This document shows, piece by piece, positions 55,734 through 64,000 of a stretch of 64,000 nt of DNA; positions within the stretch are counted from its first letter, which is position 1, and every line of letters starts with the position of its first letter. The stretch is from positions 2,480,001-2,544,000 of the forward strand of contig NZ_CP012676.1 of NCBI RefSeq assembly GCF_001294575.1. Direction: 5' to 3'. The position numbers were made by a program, and so were the translations under genes. This stretch comes from Pseudomonas versuta (GTDB lineage Bacteria; Pseudomonadota; Gammaproteobacteria; Pseudomonadales; Pseudomonadaceae). A model generated the notes under the pieces. That model did no database searches. It was not told the DNA's origin and saw only the letters and a program-made list of their open reading frames with translations.

Positions 55734-57124
55734 GGGACCAGCCTCTTGTCGAGCGACATTGGCACCCCGCCAGCACGGCCGGAGGGCGCATCGATGTTGT
55801 TGTGAGAATCAGCTAGCGCAGACGACGGTGTCGGGCGCCGGCAAAACAGTTGCAGCAGCGCTCCGCCCAGGGCGCAGCCGGCCATGACCAGGAAGCACAC
55901 GCTGTAGCCATGCAGGCTGGTCCAGCCGCCGCCCATGGAAATCAGGCTGCCCATCAGCACTGGCGCCAGGCCGCCACCGATAAACATCGCGGTGGTGATG
56001 ATGCCGTTGGCCGTGGAAATCGCCGAGGGTTCGGCCGAGTCGCAGGCCACCGCGTAATAGATCGGCCACACCGCGTTGGCCACCAGGCCGAACAGCAGTT
56101 GCACGACGATGATCAAGGTCATGGTGCTGGCAAAATAAAAGGCCCCGACGCTGACAGCCATCCACAGCCCGCAAATGATCAACGTGATACGCCGGCCGAT
56201 AATGTCCGACAGCGATGGCCATACCAGCTGCCCGAGAATCCCGGTCAGGGTGAAGACCACGCTCATCCCGGCAGACTCTGCCAGGGACAGCCCGGCAATG
56301 TTGTAGAGGTAGGCCGGCAGGGCAATGTTGACGCCCATGTACACCACCTGAGTCAGCAGGGTGCTGCCGGCCGTGAGGGCGATATTGCGATTGCGCAGGG
56401 TCGCGATAAACGTGCGCAAGGCATGGCCCTTGACCTGGCTCGGCGGCGCGCTGTCGGGCGCAGTCATGCCCTGGGCGGCGATGTCGACGTACAGTTCGGT
56501 GATCCGTTGGGCCGTGGAGTAGCGGGCCCAGAAAATCATCAACGGCAAGGCCACGACAAAGGCGAAGAAAAACACATAACGCCAGTTCTCTTCGCCAAAG
56601 GTGCCAATCACAAAGCTGGCGACGAGCCCGCTCAGCATCGCGCCGATCGGGTAACCGGTGTGGTGCGCGCCAAGGGCAAAACCGCGGCGCTCAACAGGCC
56701 ACCATTCGGCGGTGTTGCTCACCCCCACCGGCTCGCCCCAGCCGGCGCCGAGGTTGACCCCCACCCGCAGCGCCACAAAGGTTGCCAGGTTGCCACTCAA
56801 CGCCTTGAACCCGCTGAGAAAGGAAATAGCCGTGTACCCCAGCACCAGCGGCACCTGAAACCGTGCCCGTTTCCAGCCACCGCCGTAGCGGTCGCTCCAC
56901 ATCGAACCCGGTATATCCAGCAGGGCCAGAGCAAGCATGATCACCGTAGCCACGGTGCCCCATTGATCAGCGGACAAATCGAAATTTTTCGAGATGGTCG
57001 GCCCCAGACGCAGCACGATCTCGCGATCGTAGGCGTTGAGAATCCAGATCATCCAGCACACCAGCAGCGACACCCAGGAATGCCGGTGGATGCTGCGCAG
57101 CGATGCTTTTTTTAAGGTAGCCAT
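55730..57124 (-). CDS. MFS transporter
   Basis: 464 residues from ATG 57124, about 12 membrane helices. Helix 1 is SWVSLLVCWMIWILNAYDREI. Between helices 2 and 3 is DIPGSMWSDRYGGG, an MFS motif-A variant. A conserved-looking GEPVGVSNTAEWWP stretch follows. It probably carries an organic acid taken apart by the neighbouring BKACE and SDR enzymes; the substrate is unknown. It lies between the SMP-30 gene (62 bases) and a second MFS gene (four-base overlap), an unusual pairing of two transporters in one operon. Confidence 0.87.
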   Translation of the reverse strand: MATLKKASLRSIHRHSWVSLLVCWMIWILNAYDREIVLRLGPTISKNFDLSADQWGTVATVIMLALALLDIPGSMWSDRYGGGWKRARFQVPLVLGYTAISFLSGFKALSGNLATFVALRVGVNLGAGWGEPVGVSNTAEWWPVERRGFALGAHHTGYPIGAMLSGLVASFVIGTFGEENWRYVFFFAFVVALPLMIFWARYSTAQRITELYVDIAAQGMTAPDSAPPSQVKGHALRTFIATLRNRNIALTAGSTLLTQVVYMGVNIALPAYLYNIAGLSLAESAGMSVVFTLTGILGQLVWPSLSDIIGRRITLIICGLWMAVSVGAFYFASTMTLIIVVQLLFGLVANAVWPIYYAVACDSAEPSAISTANGIITTAMFIGGGLAPVLMGSLISMGGGWTSLHGYSVCFLVMAGCALGGALLQLFCRRPTPSSALADSHNNIDAPSGRAGGVPMSLDKRLVP

Positions 57125-57186
57125 GGGCCTCTCCAGGCGCGCGAGGGCGCGTACTGACACAAGGTTGCGCAAGGTTGAAAAACGCC

Positions 57187-58065
57187 TTAGCTGGCGAAGC
57201 GGCGCTCGGCGATTCCCTGCACGCCCAACCCGGTAATGGCGAACAGCGCGCCGCGCTGCTGGCCGTCGGCCGGGAAACGCGGCAACGGCGGCCTGGCCAT
57301 CGAGGTGACAAACAGGGTGTCCAGGTTCGGTCCGCCGAAGGTCAGGCTAGTGACCTTTTTCACCGGCATTTCAAGCACACGGTCAACCTTGCCGTCCGGG
57401 CTGTAACGCACCAGTTGCCCGGCGTAGACCAGGGCCTGCCACAGGCAGCCTTCGGCATCCACGGTGCAGCCGTCGGCCGCGCCACCGCCACGGGTATCAA
57501 CCTTGGCGAAGGTGCGTCGATTGCTCACTGCCCCTGTGACGAGGTCGTAGTCATAGGCCCAGATTTCGCCGGACCAGGTGTCGCAGAAATAGAAGGTTTC
57601 TCCCGACGGGCTCCAGCACGGGCCGTTGGACACAATGATGTTTTCATCGAGGGTGTGCAGGCTCAGGTCCGCATCCAGGCGGTAGAGCCTGGCGCTGGCA
57701 CTGTCTTCCAGGGTGTCCATGGAGCCGAACACAAACCGGCCCTGGCGGTCGACCTTGCCGTCATTGAGGCGGTTGTCGGGCAGTCCCGGTTCCGGATCGA
57801 TGATCAGGGCCAGTTCGCCGCGGTGCAGGTCCAGGGTATGCACCCCGTTCTGAAGGGCGACGATGGCCTGCTCACCGCTGTGGCGCAGGGTCATGGAGCC
57901 GATTTTCTGGCCCACGTCCCAAGCCCTTAACTCGCGACCGTCAGCGGTACAGCGCAGGATCCGGCCATCGGCGCTGTCGAGCCAGTACAGCCGTTGTTGC
58001 CCGACGTCCCACACCGGCCCTTCGCCGAGGGTGGTTTTAACGTCGACGAGTACTTCGATACGCAT
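57187..58065 (-). CDS. SMP-30/gluconolactonase-family lactonase
   Basis: 292 residues forming a six-bladed beta-propeller. The N-terminal LGEGPVWDVGQQRLYWLD carries the metal-ligand glutamate (about 16), SNGPCWSPSGETFYFCDT the ligand asparagine region, and DGCTVDAEGCLWQA the catalytic aspartate region. Members hydrolyse sugar or other lactones with a divalent metal. It follows BKACE by 68 bases; AAGGGAT precedes the start. A lactone intermediate in this pathway is likely, but its identity is not apparent. Confidence 0.88.
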   Translation of the reverse strand: MRIEVLVDVKTTLGEGPVWDVGQQRLYWLDSADGRILRCTADGRELRAWDVGQKIGSMTLRHSGEQAIVALQNGVHTLDLHRGELALIIDPEPGLPDNRLNDGKVDRQGRFVFGSMDTLEDSASARLYRLDADLSLHTLDENIIVSNGPCWSPSGETFYFCDTWSGEIWAYDYDLVTGAVSNRRTFAKVDTRGGGAADGCTVDAEGCLWQALVYAGQLVRYSPDGKVDRVLEMPVKKVTSLTFGGPNLDTLFVTSMARPPLPRFPADGQQRGALFAITGLGVQGIAERRFAS

Positions 58066-58133
58066 GGTGTTATCCCTTTTTTGTTGTTGTGCGGGATGGG
58101 CATGGCCGCGCCGTGACGCGGCCTGCTCGCGGT

Positions 58134-59066
58134 TTAGAAGTTGACCTGGTTGCGCCCCTTGAGGCCGAGGATTTCCCGGGCTTCATCCGGGGTTGCCACG
58201 CGCCCGCCCAGGGCTTCGACTACCGTGCGGATGCGCCGTACCTGATCGGCATTGGACGCCGCCAGTTTGCCGGGGCCGTCCCACAGGGAATCCTCCAGCC
58301 CCACCCGGGCATTGCTGCCCATGGACAGGCCCATGGTTGCCAGCGGGATCTGCCCGCGCCCGGCGCCGAGGATCGACCACACATAGTCTTCGCCAAACAG
58401 CCGGTCGGCGGTACGACGCATGTGGGCCAGGTCTTCCGGGTGGCCGCCAATGCCGCCGCGCAGGCCGAATACCGACTGGATAAACAGCGGCGGCTTGAGC
58501 AGGCCGCGCTCCATGAAGTGGGCAGCGGTATAGAGGTGGCCGATGTCGTAGCACTCGATTTCGAAACGGGTCCGGTTCTCGGCGCAGGAATTGAGGATGT
58601 GGGCAATGTCGCGGAAGGTATTGCGAAAGATCCGGTCGTCGCTCTCCTCCAGATACGGACGCTCCCAGTCATGCTTGAACTCGGTGAAGCGATTGAGCAT
58701 TTCGTACAGGCCGAAGTTCATCGAGCCCATGTTCAGCGAGGCCAGTTCCGGCTTGAATTGCAGCACCGGCTGCAAGCGCTCTTCAACCGTCATGTTCGGC
58801 GCGCCGCCAGTGGTGATGTTGATCACCACATCGCTGGCCGCCTTGATCTGTGGCAGGAACTCGGCAAACAGTGCCGGGTCCTGGCTGGGGCGGCCATCGT
58901 TGGGGTCACGGGCATGCAAGTGGACGATGGCGGCACCGGCCTGGGCAGCACCGATCGCTGCCTCGGCAATTTGCTGCGCAGTTATCGGCAGGTGGGGCGA
59001 CATCGAGGGTGTATGAATGGCACCGGTAACGGCGCAAGTAATGATCACGGGGCGTTTTTTGGACAT
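58134..59066 (-). CDS. BKACE (beta-keto acid cleavage enzyme, DUF849)
   Basis: 310 residues of the TIM-barrel BKACE family. Zinc ligands sit in IVHLHARDPNDGRPS (two histidines near 49 and 51) and in the C-terminal RVGLEDSLW glutamate; NITTGGAPNMTVEERL and LNMGSMNFG are typical strand ends. The family condenses a beta-keto acid with acetyl-CoA to give acetoacetate and a CoA ester. The class of beta-keto acid is set by pocket residues that cannot be judged here. GGAG is seven bases before the start. It is between SDR and SMP-30; a REP doublet separates it from SDR. Confidence 0.9.
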   Translation of the reverse strand: MSKKRPVIITCAVTGAIHTPSMSPHLPITAQQIAEAAIGAAQAGAAIVHLHARDPNDGRPSQDPALFAEFLPQIKAASDVVINITTGGAPNMTVEERLQPVLQFKPELASLNMGSMNFGLYEMLNRFTEFKHDWERPYLEESDDRIFRNTFRDIAHILNSCAENRTRFEIECYDIGHLYTAAHFMERGLLKPPLFIQSVFGLRGGIGGHPEDLAHMRRTADRLFGEDYVWSILGAGRGQIPLATMGLSMGSNARVGLEDSLWDGPGKLAASNADQVRRIRTVVEALGGRVATPDEAREILGLKGRNQVNF

Positions 59067-59134
59067 GACGATTCTCCGACTTTTATTCTTATGAAAAAAA
59101 TCCTGGGGCCTGCGATGCGACGACGGCGCTAAAA

Positions 59135-59211
59135 CCTGTAGGAGCGAGCTTGCCGCGCGAGCTCTTTGATGCCGCGTTGAAGCGCTCGCGCGGCAAGCTC
59201 GCTCCTACAGG
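59135..59211. repeat. REP doublet between SDR and BKACE genes
   Basis: CCTGTAGGAGCGAGCTTGCC and its inverse ending GGCAAGCTCGCTCCTACAGG flank a short centre with GCGCGAG and CTCGCGC arms. It is the classic Pseudomonas REP pair, placed inside the operon, where it could attenuate or stabilise the transcript. Confidence 0.92.
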
Positions 59212-59237
59212 GGGCAGCTGGTTAACAGGGCTGCGGC

Positions 59238-60026
59238 CTACAGGTATTCGACATTGCCGTCGACACTGATGGCCTGGCCGGTCACATTGCGGGCGGCGGG
59301 CGAACAGAGGAACAACGCCATGGCCGCTACGTCTTCAGCCGTCACCATGCGTTTGAGGGATATTTTGTCGAGGTATTGCTGACGCATCTCGGCTTCAGGC
59401 AGCCCGACCTGCTCGGCGCGGGCGCGAATCACAGCGTCCATCCGCGGCCCTTCGACGATGCCGGGAAGCAAGGCATTGACCCGGATGTCGCTTTCGCCCA
59501 GCTCCGACGCCAGGGATTTCATCAAACCGACGATAGCCCACTTGGTCGCCGCATAGGGGGTGCGCCAGGCATACCCGAGGCGACCGGCGACCGAAGCGAT
59601 ATGCAACATGTGGCCGTGGGACGACTCTTTGAGCAACGGCACTGCATGGTGGGCAAAGCGGTATTGCGCCGTAAGGTTGATGTTGATGGTGGCCTGCCAC
59701 TCGGCATCGCTGATGGCGTCAATGCCACCGGTGGGCCCGGCGATTCCTGCGTTGTTGACCAGTACATCGAGGCCGCCGAAGTGCTCGCGCTGAACCTTGA
59801 ACACCGCTTCGATCTGCGCTGCGTCACTGACGTCGGCGCGGGTGGCCACAGTCCCCGGGTACTTGTCGCGAAACGCGGCCAGCGCCGGCTCGCTGACATC
59901 ACAGACATGCACCAGGGCACCGGCTTCCAGGTAGGCCGCCGCCAGCACTTCACCGATCCCGGCAGCCCCGCCGGAAATCAACACTCGTAACCCGGGATAG
60001 GGCTGCAGCCGCTGTAAGACACTCAT
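59238..60026 (-). CDS. Short-chain dehydrogenase/reductase
   Basis: 262 residues. The NAD(P) loop is ISGGAAGIGEVLA (about 16-28), followed by acidic DVSEPAL (NAD preference suggested by the Asp), NNAGIAG, catalytic Ser in IASVAGRLG and Tyr/Lys in YAATKWAIVG. It ends GQAISVDGNVEYL, as in 3-hydroxy acid and cyclic alcohol dehydrogenases. It probably oxidises a hydroxy acid to the beta-keto acid used by BKACE; this is inference from order. The start overlaps the GntR stop by four bases (ATGA). Confidence 0.9.
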   Translation of the reverse strand: MSVLQRLQPYPGLRVLISGGAAGIGEVLAAAYLEAGALVHVCDVSEPALAAFRDKYPGTVATRADVSDAAQIEAVFKVQREHFGGLDVLVNNAGIAGPTGGIDAISDAEWQATININLTAQYRFAHHAVPLLKESSHGHMLHIASVAGRLGYAWRTPYAATKWAIVGLMKSLASELGESDIRVNALLPGIVEGPRMDAVIRARAEQVGLPEAEMRQQYLDKISLKRMVTAEDVAAMALFLCSPAARNVTGQAISVDGNVEYL

Positions 60027-60745
60027 GCACGTTTACCTCCAGAAACAGACGACCGCGAAAGGTCGTTCTTGACGAGCAGACGCGCCAGCGAATCGGCGGC
60101 CTGCATGATGTCATCGGTCACTGCGGCGCGCGCCCCGCCGCCGTCACGGGCGGCCAGCGCCTCGACGATGCGTGTGTGGGCTTCCATTGAGCGCTGCAAG
60201 TGAGCCTTGTCGGGGGCGACCAGGGCGAAACACGGCCCCATGTGCAGCCAGAAATTCTCCACGGCGGCCATGGTCAGTTCTGCCCGGGCCACGGCGTAGA
60301 TACGCCGGTGAAAGGCGAAGTTGGTCCACAGGTAACGGGACACATCGACTTGATCCGCAGCCTTTTGCATCTGCTGGCAAAGGTCGGAAATTTCATCAAG
60401 GTCGACTTTATTCAGCAACAGCACCGCCTTCTCTGCCAGCAAGCCTTCGAGGGCGACCCGCGCATCGCGAATCTCCCGCAGGCGTTCGACCGTCATCATG
60501 CGCACCCGCAGACGGGAAGTTTCGGTGACTTCAAAGGCGTTTTCGGCGCTCAGCCGTTGCAGGGCTTCACGAACGGGCATGGGGCTGGAACCCAGAGCCT
60601 CGGCCAGCCCACGGATGGTCAGCTTCTGGCCGGGCTGGAAACGGCCACTCATCAAGGCCTCGCGGATCTGGCGATAGACCTGGTCTTGCAGGGTATCGCG
60701 AGAAACCTGGCGCAATGCGGGAATAGGAATCGGGCCATCTGTCAT
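60023..60745 (-). CDS. GntR-family (FCD) transcriptional regulator
   Basis: 240 residues. N-terminal winged HTH (VYRQIREALMSGRFQPGQKL, RGLAEALGSSPMPVREALQRL), then an all-helical FCD ligand domain (about 95-225) with HRRIYAVA and EAHTRIVEAL supplying candidate metal-ligand histidines. It is the first gene of the operon it probably controls, coupled to SDR. The ligand is likely a pathway acid. A palindrome 40 bases upstream is a candidate operator. Confidence 0.88.
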   Translation of the reverse strand: MTDGPIPIPALRQVSRDTLQDQVYRQIREALMSGRFQPGQKLTIRGLAEALGSSPMPVREALQRLSAENAFEVTETSRLRVRMMTVERLREIRDARVALEGLLAEKAVLLLNKVDLDEISDLCQQMQKAADQVDVSRYLWTNFAFHRRIYAVARAELTMAAVENFWLHMGPCFALVAPDKAHLQRSMEAHTRIVEALAARDGGGARAAVTDDIMQAADSLARLLVKNDLSRSSVSGGKRA

Positions 60746-61102
60746 GAGTCAAAACCTGAGTTGTCGTTCTTATGGCCCTCAATATGTGATCACAAATCAA
60801 ATATGTCAAATGGTTTCAGAACGGACGAATTCAGCCCTCTGACATCACCACCATCACTCGACGCTGGTCAACCCGATTGTCTATGACAAGCGGGTTAACC
60901 GGTTTTACGTCGGGGCCGAGGGGCTGGGGGGGAATGCGGCGCAGATTTTCATCAAATCCTGAGCCCATCAAGCAGCCCCCCTGTAGGAGCGAGCTGTTCT
61001 AAGATAACGCGCACTGACAGGATGACTGCGGTGTGTACGGGATCATCGCGGGCAAGCCGGCTCATGCAGGGAGCGGGTGGTCTCGACCCTGTTACTGACG
61101 GC
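60746..61102. other. Intergenic region upstream of GntR operon
   Basis: 357 bases with the GntR operon promoter, a 39-codon plus-strand frame at 60843-60962, and degenerate REP fragments near 60981 (TGTAGGAGCGAGCTG) and 61043 (ATCGCGGGCAAGCCGGCTC). The plus-strand frame ends VYDKRVNRFYVGAEGLGGN ... IFIKS before a TGA and looks like the C-terminal end of a lost gene; no start or ribosome-binding site is present. Confidence 0.4.
60785..60794. promoter_or_regulatory. Candidate GntR operator palindrome
   Basis: TGTGATCACA is a perfect 10-base palindrome, extended imperfectly as ATATGTGATCACAAAT, 40 bases upstream of the GntR start. FCD-type GntR proteins often bind short palindromes of this sort; a CRP/Vfr-like half-site is an alternative reading. 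Confidence 0.45.
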
Positions 61103-61711
61103 TCAGTCAGCCTGCGGGCTGTCTGTGGCTTGAGCCTTGCGATAAGTCGTGGCGCTCCAGTAACGGCTGCCACTGCTTTGATGGCGGGTCCATCCGCCGA
61201 CTTCCAGTTGCTTGGCGATCAATCGATTCATGAAGCCATGGCCAAGCAGAAGCACGGCGCCTTCGCCGCTCAGGGACTGCAGCCGTTGCGCTGCCGTTTT
61301 GGCCCTTGCCCTGGCCATGAGGGCTGACTCGACTTGCCCCGAGAAACCGCACAGCCATGTGATGCGCAGGATAAATGCCCAGGTAAAGGGTGACAGGCGT
61401 GGCAGTGTCCAGCGTGCATGGGGCATTTGCGCTTCGCAGAAAATCTCATCGACATGGGCCGGTTCAAGGCCCAGCGCCCGAACCGATGTCAGCGCCCGGG
61501 GCGCACTGCTCGACACGATCACTCTGGCGCTGGCGGCCAGCGCCACACTGGCCTGCGGCGCGGGCTGGTCAACGATTTCAGAGAGGTCGTAGTGGGCGAT
61601 CCAGCGCTTCATGTCGAGCGCTGAAACCTTGTCGACCCTGACCAGATCCGGCTGGCCATGGCGCATCAAGATAATTTCCCTGTCCACTGTCTTGCGTCCT
61701 TGTTCTGTCAT
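61103..61711 (-). CDS. Histidine phosphatase (phosphoglycerate mutase-like) family protein
   Basis: 202 residues. The catalytic RHG motif is in IILMRHGQPDL near 17-19, and the second histidine is in VLLLGHGFMNRLIA near 156. The helical insert between them is short. This gives a branch-1 histidine phosphatase fold. Substrates range from sugar phosphates to phosphoproteins and none can be named here. It is 15 bases upstream of the ABC transporter gene's stop on the same strand, so may lie at the end of that transcript. Confidence 0.85.
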   Translation of the reverse strand: MTEQGRKTVDREIILMRHGQPDLVRVDKVSALDMKRWIAHYDLSEIVDQPAPQASVALAASARVIVSSSAPRALTSVRALGLEPAHVDEIFCEAQMPHARWTLPRLSPFTWAFILRITWLCGFSGQVESALMARARAKTAAQRLQSLSGEGAVLLLGHGFMNRLIAKQLEVGGWTRHQSSGSRYWSATTYRKAQATDSPQAD

Positions 61712-61726
61712 GGGGGCGCAATAGTA

Positions 61727-63289
61727 TCAGCCGGCTGATACGAAGCACTCAGGCGATGCTCCGGCCTCCCCTGCCTGCGGTTCTTGCAGCCCGATAAACC
61801 GCCGGACCCTTTGCGCCCCCGGCTCCTGGCGGATAGCAGCAGGCGATGCATCCAGCTGTACGAGGCCGTTTTCCATGAAGATCACCCGATCGGAAATCGA
61901 CAGGGCAAAGTCCATCTCGTGGGTGACAATCAACAGGGTCATGCCTTCGCGGGCCAGGCTGGCGATGACGCTGAGCACCTCGCCCACCAGCTCCGGGTCC
62001 AGGGCCGAAGTGGGTTCGTCGAACAGCAGGATGTCCGGGTCCATGGCCATGGCCCGGGCAATGGCCACCCGCTGTTGCTGGCCGCCGGACAGTTGATGGG
62101 GGTATTTATGGACATGTTCCAGCAGGCCGACCTTGTCCAGCAACTGGCAGGCGCGCTGTTCGCTCAGGGCGCGGCCGGCACCATGGTAACGGGGCGCCAG
62201 GCTGATGTTCTGCAGCAGCGTCAGGTGCGGGAACAGGTTGAAATTCTGGAACACCATGCCGATGCGCCGTACGCCCTGGCGAACCCGAAGATTGCCCGGT
62301 TTGTCATCCGCATTGATGAAGCTTTCACCGAACAGCAGGATTTCCCCCTGCTCGATGGCTTCCAGGCCATTGACCGTTCGGATCAACGAAGTCTTGCCGG
62401 AGCCCGACGGGCCGATGATGGAAATCACCTCGCCACTGTGCACCTTCAGGTCAATGCCCTTGAGCACATGATGATCGCCGTAGCGCTTGTGCACGCCTTG
62501 CAGTTGCAAGGCCGGGGCGGCGCCTTTGGCCGCAGTGGCGGTCTTGACTGGCGTCGTGACCGGCAGATTGTCCCGCAGCCCCCGGGCCGAGAGGCTGTCC
62601 AGGGTTTGCGGGGTGCGCTGGCTGAGATCCAGATAGTTTTCCAGACGCTGCAGGGCGAAGCCGAATACGGTGACGATCAGTACGTAATACACCCCCACTG
62701 CCGCCAGGGTTTCCATCACCAGGAAGTTCTGCGCGTACAGCCGCTGGCCGACCGTCAGCAGTTCGGTCAATGAAATCACCGACACCAGCGAAGTCAGTTT
62801 GACCACCGTGATGTATTCGTTGATCAGGGTCGGTAATGAGATGCGAAAAGCCTGGGGAATTACGATCAGCCGTTGCAGGCCGAACACGCCGATACCCAGC
62901 GCGCGGCCGGCTTCCTTCTGGCCCTTGGCGACCGAGATCAGCCCGCCACGATGAATTTCCGCCATGTAGGCGGCCTCGGTCACCACCAGTGCCAGCAGGC
63001 CGCAATAGAACGGCACCGACAGGATCGGTCCGGTTCCCGGTAGCAACTGCGGCAGGTTGTAGATAAATACCACCAGCACCAGCAGCGGAATGCTGCGAAA
63101 GAACCAGATGTAAATTGACGCCGGGATCCGCAACAGGGGCGAGCGCGACAGCTTGGCCGATGCCAGGACAAAACCCAGCAGCATGCCCAGGAACCAGGCC
63201 AGGGTGCTTAGCTCGATGACGGTGAGGCTCGCTGCCCAAAAGTCCGACAGGGAAAACAGCGAAAAAAAGTAAGACCAATCAAATTGCAT
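61727..63289 (-). CDS. Amino-acid ABC transporter permease/ATPase fusion
   Basis: 520 residues joining two usual subunits. Residues about 1-225 are a polar amino-acid permease (about five helices; EAAYMAEIHRGGLISVAKGQKEAGRALG is the EAA loop). After a linker (about 226-260) the ATPase follows with Walker A GPSGSGKT, Q-loop FQNFNLFPHL, signature LSGGQQQR, Walker B ILLFDEPTSALDP and the H-loop THE. It energises import of a polar amino acid with the binding protein encoded just upstream. The start at 63289 was chosen by family N-terminus (MQFDWSYFF). Confidence 0.92.
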   Translation of the reverse strand: MQFDWSYFFSLFSLSDFWAASLTVIELSTLAWFLGMLLGFVLASAKLSRSPLLRIPASIYIWFFRSIPLLVLVVFIYNLPQLLPGTGPILSVPFYCGLLALVVTEAAYMAEIHRGGLISVAKGQKEAGRALGIGVFGLQRLIVIPQAFRISLPTLINEYITVVKLTSLVSVISLTELLTVGQRLYAQNFLVMETLAAVGVYYVLIVTVFGFALQRLENYLDLSQRTPQTLDSLSARGLRDNLPVTTPVKTATAAKGAAPALQLQGVHKRYGDHHVLKGIDLKVHSGEVISIIGPSGSGKTSLIRTVNGLEAIEQGEILLFGESFINADDKPGNLRVRQGVRRIGMVFQNFNLFPHLTLLQNISLAPRYHGAGRALSEQRACQLLDKVGLLEHVHKYPHQLSGGQQQRVAIARAMAMDPDILLFDEPTSALDPELVGEVLSVIASLAREGMTLLIVTHEMDFALSISDRVIFMENGLVQLDASPAAIRQEPGAQRVRRFIGLQEPQAGEAGASPECFVSAG

Positions 63290-63338
63290 AGACACCTCAC
63301 ACAAGTCGCGCCCTCTGGCGAGGGCGCGATTTCAGGCA

Positions 63339-64000
63339 TTACTCGGAGACCGGTTCCAGGTCATAGGTCTTGAGCATCGCGGCGTACTCACCGTTGGCCT
63401 TGCTCTCGGCCAGGGCCTTGACCAGCGCCTGATACGTATCCTCAGCGTCTTTCTTGACGTAGATGCCCAGGGTCTGCGGGTACACCAGCTTGTGCGAAGT
63501 GACCACCACCCGGCCGTTGGTACGCTGGGCGATCATGTGTGCGGCACCGGCGATTTCCACCTGGGCCTGAACGTTTTTCGACAACAGTGCCTGGGTCACT
63601 TCAGGGGCCGAGGGGAACTCCTGGACAGTGATCGCGCCCTTGTTGTTGGGCACGCAGTAGTCGCGGGACAGCTCGTTGAACTTGCCGCTCCAGGTGGTGC
63701 CCTGCTCCAGGCCGATCTTCAGGCCGCACAAGTCCTCGGGCACCTGAGGGTTCAAATCACTGCCCTTGGGCACCATGATTGCGGCGCCGGTGTTGGCATA
63801 GGGGATGGTGCGCGCCTGAGCCTGGCGCTCGGGGGTGATGTACATGCCGGAGATGATCGCGTCGTAGTGCCCGGCGTTGAGGCCGTTGATCAAGTTGGGG
63901 AACTTGGTATCGACGAAGCTGGCCTTGGCCCCCATCGCCTTGGCCAGTGAGCGGGCCAGATCAGGGTCGGAGCCGACCACATTTTTGTTCGCGTCGTAGG
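63339..64000 (-). CDS. Periplasmic amino-acid-binding protein of ABC transporter, 5' end outside window
   Basis: At least 220 residues, running off the right edge. Visible SBP_bac_3 features include NVVGSDPDLARSLAKAMG, DAIISGMYITPERQ, IGLEQGTTWSGKFNE and the C-terminal GEYAAMLKTYDLE. It lacks the signal peptide only because the gene is cut by the window. It is 49 bases upstream of the permease/ATPase fusion in one operon. The ligand, a polar amino acid or related amine, cannot be named. Confidence 0.9.
   Translation of the reverse strand, partial: YDANKNVVGSDPDLARSLAKAMGAKASFVDTKFPNLINGLNAGHYDAIISGMYITPERQAQARTIPYANTGAAIMVPKGSDLNPQVPEDLCGLKIGLEQGTTWSGKFNELSRDYCVPNNKGAITVQEFPSAPEVTQALLSKNVQAQVEIAGAAHMIAQRTNGRVVVTSHKLVYPQTLGIYVKKDAEDTYQALVKALAESKANGEYAAMLKTYDLEPVSE

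Overview
The window looks like a chromosomal segment of a Pseudomonas, probably of the fluorescens lineage. The evidence is gene content (divergent mdeR/mdeA, ppnN, the DUF969-DUF979-pcp module, a permease/ATPase fusion amino-acid transporter), high third-position GC, and several families of Pseudomonas-type REP palindromes, including the GTAGGAGCGAGCTTGC type. No rRNA, tRNA, integrase, IS transposase or CRISPR array was seen.

Layout. 0-19.4 kb is mostly metabolism and regulation: a partial UPF0145 gene, ppnN, DUF3087, the methionine gamma-lyase pair mdeR/mdeA, a LysR gene facing DUF969-DUF979-pcp (pyroglutamyl peptide/5-oxoproline use), a TonB-dependent receptor, a hydroxynitrile-lyase-like cupin facing a LysR gene, a cystathionine beta-lyase-like enzyme, a ridA-lrp operon, a GGCT-like protein behind an internally deleted M24 peptidase, a HAD phosphatase and an MDR oxidoreductase. 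19.4-45.1 kb is one large minus-strand type VI secretion (T6SS) cluster. It is read from 45.1 kb downwards as tssB-tssC-tssK-tssL-ompA-hcp-tssH-vgrG-DUF4123-DUF3304-DUF3304-PAAR-accessory-tssM-[REP array]-tssA-tssF-tssG-tssJ-tssE-vasL/ompA. A truncated histidine-kinase C-terminus lies at its distal edge. 45.5-53.9 kb carries two very large stand-alone genes: an M60 (enhancin/mucinase-type) metalloprotease with six C-terminal repeats, and a 1676-aa RHS protein with an unrecognised C-terminal domain. 54.2-60.8 kb is a catabolic operon (GntR, SDR, BKACE, SMP-30, two MFS transporters) of unknown substrate. The end holds a histidine phosphatase and a polar amino-acid ABC transporter whose binding-protein gene runs off the window.

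The main message is that the T6SS looks complete by gene count but carries four separate lesions: a 13-bp tandem duplication that frameshifts tssB, an in-frame TAA in codon 28 of tssA, a one-base loss in a homopolymer in tssG, and an in-frame TAG that splits the accessory gene before tssM. The vgrG island also has an adaptor (DUF4123) and two tandem DUF3304 genes but no effector between them. Together these suggest a decaying, effector-less system. The tssG lesion, and a similar one in an MFS gene at 55.4 kb, are single-base homopolymer changes that could be sequencing errors; the duplication and the two nonsense codons are harder to explain that way.

Three REP-derived tandem arrays (about 4.3-4.85, 13.94-14.93 and 26.3-26.9 kb) share the same palindromic cores. 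The second has a 178-bp period with an A-B-A-B higher-order pattern, and the third lies inside the T6SS gene string between tssM and tssA.
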